From Phycisphaerales bacterium (lineage in GTDB: Bacteria; Planctomycetota; Phycisphaerae; Phycisphaerales; SM1A02): a stretch of DNA of 34,843 nt. Below the pieces are notes generated by a model. That model was not told where the DNA came from and did no database searches. It was given only the letters and a program-made list of their open reading frames with translations. The stretch is from positions 1 to 34,843 of the forward strand of contig RECV01000129.1 in the NCBI GenBank assembly GCA_007693845.1. Reading direction: 5' to 3'. Each line of letters opens with the position of its first letter. The stretch's first letter is position 1. Shown here piece by piece: positions 16,469 to 23,667 of the stretch. The position numbers were made by a program, and so were the translations under genes.

Positions 16469-16572
16469 TCATCCCTCCCCGAATTTGGTATCGGTCATGT
16501 CATCACGGGGATCCTCGTGTGGATCCAGATTCAGGCCGGATTGATCGTGTATCACCGGAAAAAGAATGTCAT
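16469..16572 (-). other. Micro-ORF of about 34 codons with a one-base frame defect, or small RNA
   Basis: On the minus strand a ribosome site AAGAAGGAG (16587-16579) lies 6 nt before ATG 16572. The literal frame is only MTFFFR-stop. One extra base in the CTTTTTCC run would give a 34-aa peptide that continues VIHDQSGLNLDPHEDPRDDM and TDTKFGEG, ending at TGA 16469. Alternatively, GTG 16555 opens the same frame directly, giving 28 residues. The peptide has no hydrophobic helix and is acidic. With a promoter at 16605-16633 and a terminator at 16357-16396, the transcript would be about 240 nt. It could be a microprotein, a programmed or accidental frameshift, or a regulatory RNA. I do not recognise a family. 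Confidence 0.35.
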
Positions 16573-16604
16573 GCGTGGCTCCTTCTTTCCCGTTCCTTGG
16601 GTGA

Positions 16605-16633
16605 AGTATAACCGCCAGGCAACGGACATCGAA
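16605..16633 (-). promoter_or_regulatory. Promoter of the intergenic mini transcription unit
   Basis: On the minus strand TTCGAT (16633-16628) is separated by 17 nt from TATACT (16610-16605). Transcription would start near 16598, about 26 nt before the ATG at 16572. Confidence 0.5.
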
Positions 16634-16907
16634 GTGAATTTCGTGAGTTTACCGTTCATCACTGCCCCCTGAGACCGCTCATTCGGAACTCGCGGCGGAC
16701 CGGGTTATCGGGCCGTATGTCGACCAAAACGGCGGTGCTGGCCCCCAGCCGGCCACGGAACTCGGACTTTGTCTGCTTCGCCAAGTCAAGCTAAATCATA
16801 CAGTTGCGCGAGATTCGTCGCGGACATTTGAGAATCCGGCATCTATCCGCGCCACGTTCCGAACCTAGCCGATACTCGCCGTTGGAGGCAACAGGAGGCA
16901 GAGACAC

Positions 16908-17417
16908 ATGGAGCTACGACTCGGACATGTTCTTCTTCAATCGGGCATCCTCACCGCGGAGCAGGTGGAGCAGGTGCTCGCCCGCCAACAACGTGATCGC
17001 AAGCCGTTCGGCCTGCTGTGCGAACAGATGTTTCAGCTTGATCCCAGCGTGATTGAAGAAGCATGGGCTCAGCAGTATGCATCCCTCACGCGGAACATCG
17101 AGCCGGCCATTGAAGTCTTTGAACCGCGCGCTTTGGAACTGATCACCCGACGACAGGCGTGGCAGTTCCGCGTCCTGCCCATTCGTTTCGACGATTCGGA
17201 ACTCATGATGGCCACGACGCCCATGCACCTCCGCCGCGCGCTGCGTTTCGCCAGCGAAGTGATTCAGGTGCCGCTCTATCTGGTCATGGCGGACCCCGAA
17301 GCGCTCGGCGAAGCGTTGTGCAAGCACTATGCATTGCCCGGCATGACGCCCCAGTCCGTGACCGACTGGGCCATGGATGATCTGCTCGCCGCCGTCACCG
17401 GCCGCAAAGCCGGCTGA
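16908..17417 (+). CDS. Stand-alone MshEN / GspE N-terminal domain protein, possible c-di-GMP receptor
   Basis: A 169-aa protein starting at ATG 16908 with AGGAGG 9 nt upstream. The first 28 residues, RLGHVLLQSGILTAEQVEQ and following, match the pattern RLGxxLxxxGxLxxxQ seen at the N-terminus of type II secretion and pilus ATPases (GspE/PilB/MshE), which binds cyclic di-GMP in several proteins. The second half (EPRALELITRRQAWQFRVLP, ELMMATTPMH, then DPEALGEALCKHYAL) matches the rest of that domain. The ATPase domain is absent, so this is a free-standing domain, perhaps an adaptor or sensor. No secretion or pilus gene is adjacent. Binding of c-di-GMP is an inference. Confidence 0.75.
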   Translation: MELRLGHVLLQSGILTAEQVEQVLARQQRDRKPFGLLCEQMFQLDPSVIEEAWAQQYASLTRNIEPAIEVFEPRALELITRRQAWQFRVLPIRFDDSELMMATTPMHLRRALRFASEVIQVPLYLVMADPEALGEALCKHYALPGMTPQSVTDWAMDDLLAAVTGRKAG

Positions 17418-17479
17418 CCATCGTCAACGGCTCGGGCCGTCCCGAACTATCTCTGGGATGAATTGAATCAACACACCTT

Positions 17480-17507
17480 CGAAGCCGGCCCTCAGGCGCC
17501 GGCTTCG
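17480..17507. terminator. Hairpin between convergent genes, possible terminator
   Basis: CGAAGCCGG (17480-17488) and CCGGCTTCG (17499-17507) form a perfect 9-bp stem with a 10-nt loop. It overlaps the last codons and stop of the DUF2237 gene and sits 60 nt after the MshEN-domain gene. Neither side has a T tract, so a role in termination is uncertain. Confidence 0.4.
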
Positions 17508-17875
17508 ATCGCGTGTGCCTTGAGCGCATCAAGGTCAGCGAACTCCAGCGCACCGATGTGCGTGGCTTCCAGTATCACGGGCGGCGCAACGTCGGCTTCG
17601 TACGCTTCCTGCCATCGCTGCGCGCACAGACACCAGCGATCGCCCGGCCTGAGGCCGGGAAAATCGAACGCCTTCATCGGTGTGGTCAGGTCATTGCCCT
17701 GAAGCCGGGTGAAGTCCAGAAACGCCTCGGTCATTTCGGCACAAACGACATGAACCCCCATGTCGCCGGGCCCGGTGCGGCAGTATCCATCACGGTAATA
17801 GCCGGTCATCGGATCCGTACAACAGGGTTGCAGCGGCGTCCCAAGAACATTGCGTGGCAGGGAGTCGGACATCAC
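17492..17875 (-). CDS. DUF2237 family protein
   Basis: A 127-aa protein starting at ATG 17875, MMSDSLPRNVLGTPLQPCCT. The family signature runs through the whole protein: CCTDPMTGYYRDGYCRTG, DMGVHVVCAEMTEAFLDF, GNDLTTPM and GDRWCLCAQRWQEAYEA, then APPVILEATH. DUF2237 proteins are small, soluble and found in bacteria and plants; no biochemical function is established that I know of. The protein is cysteine-rich (six Cys, several in pairs or close to each other), which would suit metal or redox chemistry, but that is a guess. It is convergent with the MshEN-domain gene and divergent from the mscS-like gene. Confidence 0.9.
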   Translation of the reverse strand: MMSDSLPRNVLGTPLQPCCTDPMTGYYRDGYCRTGPGDMGVHVVCAEMTEAFLDFTRLQGNDLTTPMKAFDFPGLRPGDRWCLCAQRWQEAYEADVAPPVILEATHIGALEFADLDALKAHAIEAGA

Positions 17876-18047
17876 ACGATTGTAGCGCCGCGATCACCGA
17901 TCGGCGAGGCATCCGGTCCCCGTCTTGGCTTCGCTGGCGAGCGAATGATGTCAACGTATGATGTCCGCCGACCGGACGATGGTGGACGAGCTTCACCGGT
18001 GTGGAGGCGGCATCGTCCGAGAAGAGATGAGCGAAGGAGAGATGCAC

Positions 18048-18953
18048 ATGCTTCGACAGGACGAGAACGCCGTCGCTTCCGAGGTTGCCGGCAATGATGT
18101 CAACGGACCGGAAGAAGAAACAACGAGCATCATTGATCTCGTCACCGATCCCGAGGTTGCGCTTGAACTCGCCACCAGCTACATGATCCCCGGCATCAAG
18201 GCGCTGCTCATCATTCTGGCCGCCTGGGTCATTGCCGCCTGGGTCCGGCGAATCACACGGACCGGGATGGATCGCGCACGAATCGAACCGACGATCAACC
18301 GCTTTGTGTCCAATGTGGTGCGCTGGGCGATCCTTGCGCTCGGCCTGATTCTCGTTCTCGGGGTGTTCGGCGTGGAGACCGCCACCTTCGCCGTCGTGAT
18401 CGGCGCGATGGGCCTCGCCATCGGCCTTGCGCTGCAGGGCACGCTCGGCAACGCCGCGGCGGGGCTTATGCTGCTGATTTTCCGCCCGTTCAAAGTCGGT
18501 GATGCGGTCAACGCGGCGGGGGTCTCCGGCAAGATCGTCGAGATCGAACTTTTCTCCACCATCATCGACACCTTCGACAATCGGCGCCTGTTCGTGCCGA
18601 ACGGATCGATCTTCGGCGCGACAATCGAGAATGTGAACCATCACCCGACGCGCCGGGTTGATGTGCACGTCGGGGTCTCTTATGAAGCTGACATCGCGCA
18701 GACGCGGCAGGTGCTGAAGGAAGCTGCGCACAGCATCGAGGAAAAACTCGAAGATCCCGCCCCCGCCATCGTGCTCAACGAGTTGGCGGATTCATCGGTG
18801 AACTGGACGGTGCGCGTCTGGGTCAACACGAGTGATTTCTGGCCGGTCCGCGACAAACTGACTGAACGTGTCAAGAATGCGCTCGACGAAGCAGGCATCA
18901 GCATTCCCTACCCGCAGATGGATGTCCACCTCAAGGGCAAAGTCACCGGATGA
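18048..18953 (+). CDS. mscS: MscS-type mechanosensitive channel
   Basis: A 301-aa inner-membrane channel. The start ATG 18048 is chosen because AAGGAG (18034-18039) is 8 nt upstream; upstream ATGs at 17958, 18027 and 18042 are in frame but badly placed. After an acidic N-terminus come TM1 (GIKALLIILAAWVIAAWVRR), TM2 (RWAILALGLILVLGVFGV) and the pore helix TM3 (VVIGAMGLAIGLALQGTLGN), followed by the beta domain FRPFKVGDAV, then FDNRRLFVPNGSIFGATIEN, and the C-terminal alpha/beta domain. This is the classic small MscS architecture, which opens upon membrane tension to release solutes during osmotic downshift. A TATGAT (17957-17962) upstream could be a -10, without a clear -35. Confidence 0.95.
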   Translation: MLRQDENAVASEVAGNDVNGPEEETTSIIDLVTDPEVALELATSYMIPGIKALLIILAAWVIAAWVRRITRTGMDRARIEPTINRFVSNVVRWAILALGLILVLGVFGVETATFAVVIGAMGLAIGLALQGTLGNAAAGLMLLIFRPFKVGDAVNAAGVSGKIVEIELFSTIIDTFDNRRLFVPNGSIFGATIENVNHHPTRRVDVHVGVSYEADIAQTRQVLKEAAHSIEEKLEDPAPAIVLNELADSSVNWTVRVWVNTSDFWPVRDKLTERVKNALDEAGISIPYPQMDVHLKGKVTG

Positions 18954-19002
18954 GCGGAATGGGCTTGTTCGTTTCGTTCAGAATCTCCAATTGGAGGCAA
19001 CC

Positions 19003-19689
19003 ATGCTGACCGCTTCACGCCATTCAACGTTGCTGGTGATCTGCTTGGGTTTCTTGATGTTTCCGCTCGCTGCGTGTGAAACGACGCGTCCCTACGCGTC
19101 TTCACCGCCGCAGGATCAGAGCGGCATCGATCGCAACCACGGCTACGCGCTGCTCTACGCCACGATCGAGTCCGAAGCACGGGTCGATCAGGTCTTGATG
19201 ATCAAGAATCCGCGCGAGGAAGTGCGTGATCTCCTGAAAGAGATCGGCGAGTTTGCGCGCGAGGCGCGAGACGTGCTGAATGAATGGGCGGAGCAGGATG
19301 ATTCGCTCGGCTACGACGAACACGGATTGCCCTGGGTTGAAGCCCGCACGCGCGATGCGATCGAACGGTCCACCAGCCGCGAGATCATCGCCGCCGGCGG
19401 GCGCCTCTTCGAGCATCGCATTCTTCTGACGCAGTACGAAGCGCTGAACTACATTCATCACCTGATCGATGTTTTGCGTGAACTGGATGAGGACGAGCAT
19501 CGCCTTGAGAAACTCGAAGCCATGGCGTATGACGCCAGGTCACTGCTTGAAAGGGTGGTCAACCTGCTCCGCACGCCCTATGCCGATGATGAATCAGCGG
19601 AAAAACCAGGCGGGGCGGTTCGTTACGGATCCTCGATATCCCGAGATTCATCGTCCGTGTCGGTCTCATTGGACGCGTCGCTTTCGTAG
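19003..19689 (+). CDS. Putative lipoprotein, helical, function unknown
   Basis: A 228-aa protein starting at ATG 19003 with GGAGG (18993-18997) 5 nt upstream, 49 nt after the mscS-like gene. MLTASRHSTLLVICLGFLMF then PLAAC is a lipoprotein signal peptide with lipobox LAAC. The mature part is largely helical and charged (REEVRDLLKEIGEFAREARD, then YEALNYIHHLIDVLRELDED) with a Ser-rich end. I do not recognise the family. The last 67 nt are also the 3' end of the convergent secreted protein gene on the other strand, so the Ser-rich tail is encoded opposite that gene's acidic tail. Spacing suggests co-transcription with mscS. Confidence 0.8.
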   Translation: MLTASRHSTLLVICLGFLMFPLAACETTRPYASSPPQDQSGIDRNHGYALLYATIESEARVDQVLMIKNPREEVRDLLKEIGEFAREARDVLNEWAEQDDSLGYDEHGLPWVEARTRDAIERSTSREIIAAGGRLFEHRILLTQYEALNYIHHLIDVLRELDEDEHRLEKLEAMAYDARSLLERVVNLLRTPYADDESAEKPGGAVRYGSSISRDSSSVSVSLDASLS

Positions 19690-20495
19690 CTCTGCTTCAG
19701 TTGTTCGCGCAGAATTCGGTCCGCTTCGTCGAGCGGCAGCAGCAGCCGCACATCGACGGTGAAATCAAACTCGGTGAACAAGCCGACGAATCGCGGTCGA
19801 TTGAACGGCCCCGGTTCGTAGCGATCTTCATTGAAACGAAGTTGGGGCGAAAGCTGGCCGCGAAGGACATACACCTCCGGACGGTCCTCCTCCGCGCGAT
19901 CCCGCATCTGCATCAAACGGTGCGCGGTGCTGCGCGAAATCGCCAGGTCGAACGCATCGCCGTAAACGATCGCCGGCTCATCGTACTGAACGACCTGCAC
20001 GCGCGCGTTAACGCTGCCGCGGTTCGTCGGATCAACGTCCACAATCCGTACCGCCCACACCACGGCGTGGCGACGACGGTTGACGTCAAAGTACCAGCGA
20101 TTGAGCGCCCGGTAATAGGATTCACGATCCCGCGATCCCACCCGGCCCGGCGGGCGGTCATCCATGGCTTCGGCGTGCTCCTTCTGAAGCTGCCGGAGCA
20201 GCGCTGCCGGATTGTGCGCCGGCCCCTGATCCGGTTCTCCCGTTCGCGTGGTCGGCGCATCATCACGAGCGTCCCGAGCCGGCGGCGTGCCCGGTCGCTC
20301 GCGGTCAGCGAGTTCGCGTTCCAGTTCGGCGATTCTCTGTCTGGCCGTCTCGAGTTCCTGCGTGAGCTCGCGAACCTCAGCGCGAAGCCGCTCGTTCTCA
20401 CGGCGAAGGTCGTTGTTGCTCTGCGCAGTCGCGGCTGAAGTCAACGCAAGGAACGCCGCGAAGGCGATCAGAAAAATCGGTTTCATCCATTTCAT
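19623..20495 (-). CDS. Secreted coiled-coil protein, function unknown
   Basis: A 290-aa protein starting at ATG 20495 with AGGAAGAA upstream. MKWMKPIFLIAFAAFLALTS then AATAQ is a cleavable signal peptide (AxA-type site after TAQ or ATA). Residues about 28-68 form a coiled coil (NDLRRENERLRAEVRELTQE, LETARQRIAELERELADRER). A Pro/Arg/Asp-rich linker leads to a globular domain (about 130-265: WYFDVNRRRHAVVWAVRIVD, YGDAFDLAISRSTAHRLMQM, FVGLFTEFDFTVDVRLLL) and an acidic tail. No family is recognised. It is convergent with, and overlaps by 67 nt, the lipoprotein gene. No promoter is clear. Confidence 0.8.
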   Translation of the reverse strand: MKWMKPIFLIAFAAFLALTSAATAQSNNDLRRENERLRAEVRELTQELETARQRIAELERELADRERPGTPPARDARDDAPTTRTGEPDQGPAHNPAALLRQLQKEHAEAMDDRPPGRVGSRDRESYYRALNRWYFDVNRRRHAVVWAVRIVDVDPTNRGSVNARVQVVQYDEPAIVYGDAFDLAISRSTAHRLMQMRDRAEEDRPEVYVLRGQLSPQLRFNEDRYEPGPFNRPRFVGLFTEFDFTVDVRLLLPLDEADRILREQLKQSYESDASNETDTDDESRDIEDP

Positions 20496-20655
20496 GGCAA
20501 TTCTTCCTGTGGGAACCGGATTGAACGAACACGCGAGCCGGCAGGAGGCAGGATATCTGACGACCGAGAATCAGGCGGAATCGCGGAGATCGGTTGATCG
20601 TGACCCCGATCTTCGGGCCCGCAGCCCGCACTTTCTCCAAACAGGTCCGGATTGA

Positions 20656-20687
20656 TTGATGCTTTGCCGGTATAGATGCGATACAAT
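20656..20687 (+). promoter_or_regulatory. Possible promoter for the Gln-rich membrane protein gene
   Basis: TACAAT (20682-20687) is a good -10; TTGATG (20656-20661) is 20 nt before it, which is longer than normal. It lies about 95 nt before the gene start and would begin the locus that runs to 33.5 kb. The remaining gap (20496-20655) shows nothing else. Confidence 0.35.
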
Positions 20688-20778
20688 GGAAACAATCGGC
20701 ACCGTCAGGCGTCTTTCCTGAGAACCTGATCGTCTGGTGCTGGTTTCAGTGTCGCCTCTCATTCCGGAAGGACCGACC

Positions 20779-22494
20779 ATGCACGAAATTCGTCAACTGC
20801 TTCGCATCGCGGCCCGTCGGCTTGAACTCGGCCAATTCCTGAAGCACCTCCATCTGGTCGCCCTTGTTTTGGCTTCGGCGACCGTGGTGCTCATGCTGCT
20901 GGATCGGCTTCGCGCGGAAACCGTTCTGCCGTGGGCGTGGCTGCTGCCCGTCATGATCGGGGCCGGACTGCTTGTCGCGCTGATGCTTTGGAGCCGGTCG
21001 CGGCCCAGTGAATTGCACGTGGCGGTGCAGGTTGATGAGCGGTTGGACCTGCGCGAAAAGCTGACCACCGCGCTTCAGGTGGCGGATCGCGATGATCCCT
21101 TCGCCCGCGCAGCGATCGAAGATGCCGTGCGCACTGCCAGCGACCCGCGGGTGCGCGAAACCGCGAAACGCCGGTTCAACGTTGCCGCGCCTTCCGGCTG
21201 GTGGGCGAGCCCCGCCCTGATCTTCCTCGCGATGGTGGTTTCGTTTCTTCAGCCGATGAATCTGTTCGAGCGTGAGCAGCCGGAAGATCCCGCCGTCACG
21301 CAGGCCCGCCATGAAGTCCGTGAAACGCTCGATGCGGTCATGAAAACGATCGAGGAATATCCGGAGTTGAGCGGTGAACTGTCCGATCTGCTCGGCGAAC
21401 TTACAAAGGACGGCACCGATCCGGATGCGCTTCGCCGGCCGGAAGACGTCCGCCGTGATGCGCTTCGCAGAATGAGCGATCTCAATCAGCGACTGGAAGA
21501 CATTCTCGGCGGGGAGAAGGGCAAGACCGCCGAAGCCCTCGAACGGTCCATGAAGAATCTGAAGCTTCCCGAAGACGGGCCGGCCAAGGAATTCGCCGAA
21601 GCGCTCGCGCAGGGCGACTTCAAACAGGCGAGAGAAGCGCTTCAGGACCTGATGGAACAGCTCAAGGGCGATGAACTGACGCCCGAGCAGCAGCAGCAAA
21701 TGCAGGAACAACTCGCCCAACTCGGCGAACAGCTCGAACAGATGGCCCAGCAGCAGGAGCAACTCGAAGAGGCCCTGCGCGATGCCGGCATGGATCCGCA
21801 ACTCGCTCAAAATCCCGAAGCGCTGCAGCGCGCCATCGAGCAGAATCAGAATCTCAACGAACAGCAGCGCCAACAGTTGCAACAAATGGCACAGGCGCAA
21901 CAGCAGGCCAACCAGATGTGCCAGAACCTCGCGCAGGCGATGCAGGACATGGCCCAGGCGATGCAGGGCATGGACGGCGAGGCCGGCGAAGGCGCCGGAC
22001 AGGCCGGGGAAGCCGCGATGGACGCCCTCGCGCAGATGGAGATGTTGCAGCAGATGCTCGATCAGGCGCAGGCCGCCGCCGAAGCGTGCCGCGGCAGTTG
22101 CCAGGGACTCGGTCAGGGACTCGGCATGTCGCAGGACTGGTTGCGAGCGATGGGGCAGGGGATGGGCGATCGGTCAGATCAGGGCAGCGCCGGTTCACGA
22201 CCCTCCGCGCCCACCCCCACGCGCACCCGAAAAGTCAGGGCCGAGGGCGAAACCGGCGAGGGGGACATCATCGCCCGCATGCTCGTCGACGGACCGCAGG
22301 TCGTCGGTGAATCACACATCAATCCCCGGCAGATCGTCGTGGAAACCGTCGAAGGCCTCGAGCAGGCGATCGAAGAGGAGCGTGTGCCCAGACGGTATCA
22401 CGAAGCGATGAAGCATTACTTCGGTGAACTGGATCGACAGACCCGCACCGTCGCGGAAGGCGACGCCCCGGCGTCTGCCGCGAACGAAGATTGA
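20779..22494 (+). CDS. Membrane-anchored Gln-rich coiled-coil protein, DUF4175-like
   Basis: A 571-aa protein with start ATG 20779; GGAAGGA lies 6 nt upstream. Two hydrophobic segments near the N-terminus (LVALVLASATVVLMLLDRL and LLPVMIGAGLLVALMLW) are followed by a short domain (VQVDERLDLREKLTTALQVA), a third hydrophobic stretch (ALIFLAMVVSFLQPMNLF), and then about 300 residues of long helix rich in Gln, Glu, Met and Ala, e.g. EQQQQMQEQLAQLGEQLEQM. A Pro/Thr/Arg stretch and a C-terminal domain (VPRRYHEAMKHYFGELDRQT) follow. The order resembles the DUF4175-type proteins that accompany MoxR/VWA loci; the resemblance is from memory of architecture, not an alignment. The position upstream of such a locus supports it. 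Three cysteines occur in the coiled part, in QMCQ and EACRGSC. The function is unknown. Confidence 0.75.
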   Translation: MHEIRQLLRIAARRLELGQFLKHLHLVALVLASATVVLMLLDRLRAETVLPWAWLLPVMIGAGLLVALMLWSRSRPSELHVAVQVDERLDLREKLTTALQVADRDDPFARAAIEDAVRTASDPRVRETAKRRFNVAAPSGWWASPALIFLAMVVSFLQPMNLFEREQPEDPAVTQARHEVRETLDAVMKTIEEYPELSGELSDLLGELTKDGTDPDALRRPEDVRRDALRRMSDLNQRLEDILGGEKGKTAEALERSMKNLKLPEDGPAKEFAEALAQGDFKQAREALQDLMEQLKGDELTPEQQQQMQEQLAQLGEQLEQMAQQQEQLEEALRDAGMDPQLAQNPEALQRAIEQNQNLNEQQRQQLQQMAQAQQQANQMCQNLAQAMQDMAQAMQGMDGEAGEGAGQAGEAAMDALAQMEMLQQMLDQAQAAAEACRGSCQGLGQGLGMSQDWLRAMGQGMGDRSDQGSAGSRPSAPTPTRTRKVRAEGETGEGDIIARMLVDGPQVVGESHINPRQIVVETVEGLEQAIEEERVPRRYHEAMKHYFGELDRQTRTVAEGDAPASAANED

Positions 22495-22551
22495 ATCAGC
22501 CGGGGGTATGGCGTGACCGGTGTGCACTGTTCTCAACAAGGATTCGTGTCC

Positions 22552-23613
22552 ATGTGTGTTTCTCATGGAAAGCCGCGACTGCTCTGGTGCGCGGTGGTGC
22601 TGTTGGCGTGCCTGCCCTTCCTGAACGGCTGCGGCGAAAAGGGCGAGGAAGTCATTGTCTACATCTCCGCGGATGAGTACGTGGCGCGCGAAGTCGTCCG
22701 CGCGTTCGAAGATGAGACCGGAATTCGCGTCCGGTTCGTGGGCGACACGGAAGCGCAGAAGACCACCGGACTCGTTGAGCGTCTCCGCGCGGAGCGCGAC
22801 AACCCACAGGCCGATGCGTTCTGGTCCTCGGAGGTTTTCCTGACCATCGCGCTGGCCGACGAGGGCGTGCTTACACCCTATGAATCACCGATCGCCATCG
22901 ACTGGCCCGAAACCTTCCGCGATGCGAACTCGTACTGGTACGGTCTCGCCGCACGGGGACGGGTGATCGTGTACGCGCCGGACCGCGTGCCGGAGGCGCA
23001 TCGGCCGCGCACGTGGCAGGATCTGACCAATGAGCGTTTCCGCGGCCGGATCGTCATGGCTGACCCACGTTTCGGGACGACGGGCGGACACTTTGCCGCC
23101 AAGAAGGTTTTCTGGGGCGATGAAGTGTACACCGAGTTTCTTCACGGTCTCGCCGCGAACGAAACGCGCCTGCTTGCCAGCGGTAACGCGGGTGTGGTCC
23201 GCGCGGTTGCCGACGGTGAAGCGGATGTCGGTATGACGGACACCGATGATGTCTGGGCCGCACAGGCGCAAGGGCTCAACGTCGAACTGATTTTTCCTGA
23301 TCACGCTGAGGGTGATGAGCGATCCACCGGCATCGGGACATTGCTGATTCCGAACACGGTCGCGATCGTGGCGGGAGGGCCGAAGCCCGAGAATGCCGCG
23401 GCATTCGTGGACTTCATGCTCGCCGGTCAGGCCGAACGGATTCTTGCGGAAACCGTGTCCGGCAACACGCCCGTTCGTCCGGGGCTCGCTGCGGAGTATC
23501 CCGATTCGGACATTCCCGATCCGCTCGCCGTCGATTTCCACGAAGTGGCCGCCGCCTTTGAAGACGCGGTCAGCCAAGCGATGCGCATTTTGCGCGATGG
23601 TGAAGAACGGTGA
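22552..23613 (+). CDS. ABC transporter substrate-binding lipoprotein, ferric-binding-like family
   Basis: A 353-aa lipoprotein starting at ATG 22552, with AAGGA 9 nt upstream. The signal peptide PRLLWCAVVLLACLPFLNGC ends in lipobox LNGC. The mature part follows the family of iron-type binding proteins (FbpA/FutA-like): VIVYISADEYVAREVVRAFE, FEDETGIRVRFVGDTEAQKT, ADAFWSSEVFLTIALADEGV, then GRIVMADPRFGTTGGHFAAK and GNAGVVRAVADGEADVGMTD. Ferric-binding members have a Tyr-Tyr pair after the GE-xx-VG motif; here it reads TDTDD, so the usual iron site is missing and the substrate is uncertain. The permease gene follows after 54 nt. No ATPase subunit gene is in the window. Confidence 0.85.
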   Translation: MCVSHGKPRLLWCAVVLLACLPFLNGCGEKGEEVIVYISADEYVAREVVRAFEDETGIRVRFVGDTEAQKTTGLVERLRAERDNPQADAFWSSEVFLTIALADEGVLTPYESPIAIDWPETFRDANSYWYGLAARGRVIVYAPDRVPEAHRPRTWQDLTNERFRGRIVMADPRFGTTGGHFAAKKVFWGDEVYTEFLHGLAANETRLLASGNAGVVRAVADGEADVGMTDTDDVWAAQAQGLNVELIFPDHAEGDERSTGIGTLLIPNTVAIVAGGPKPENAAAFVDFMLAGQAERILAETVSGNTPVRPGLAAEYPDSDIPDPLAVDFHEVAAAFEDAVSQAMRILRDGEER

Positions 23614-23667
23614 AGCGATCCGAGCGGTCAATGCGCTTCGGGCCGGCATGATCTACCATAACCCCCG

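Larger units (their letters stand above)
16217..16907. other. 690-bp gap between coaC and the MshEN-domain gene
   Basis: No convincing full-length gene is seen on either strand. The left half (16357-16633) contains the minus-strand mini transcription unit described separately. The right half (about 16640-16900) contains only a weak plus-strand promoter candidate, TTGTCT (16769-16774) and TAAATC (16792-16797) with 17 nt spacing, and an AGGAGG ribosome site (16893-16898) for the following gene. Confidence 0.6.

Noticed and set aside
16245-16472. 75-codon minus-strand frame in the coaC gap
   Set aside because: It runs through the terminator hairpin, has no ribosome site, and its composition is unconvincing.
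20746-21900. 384-codon minus-strand frame opposite the Gln-rich protein
   Set aside because: Its Leu/Phe-rich look comes from reverse-complemented CAG/GAA codons, not from a true membrane protein.
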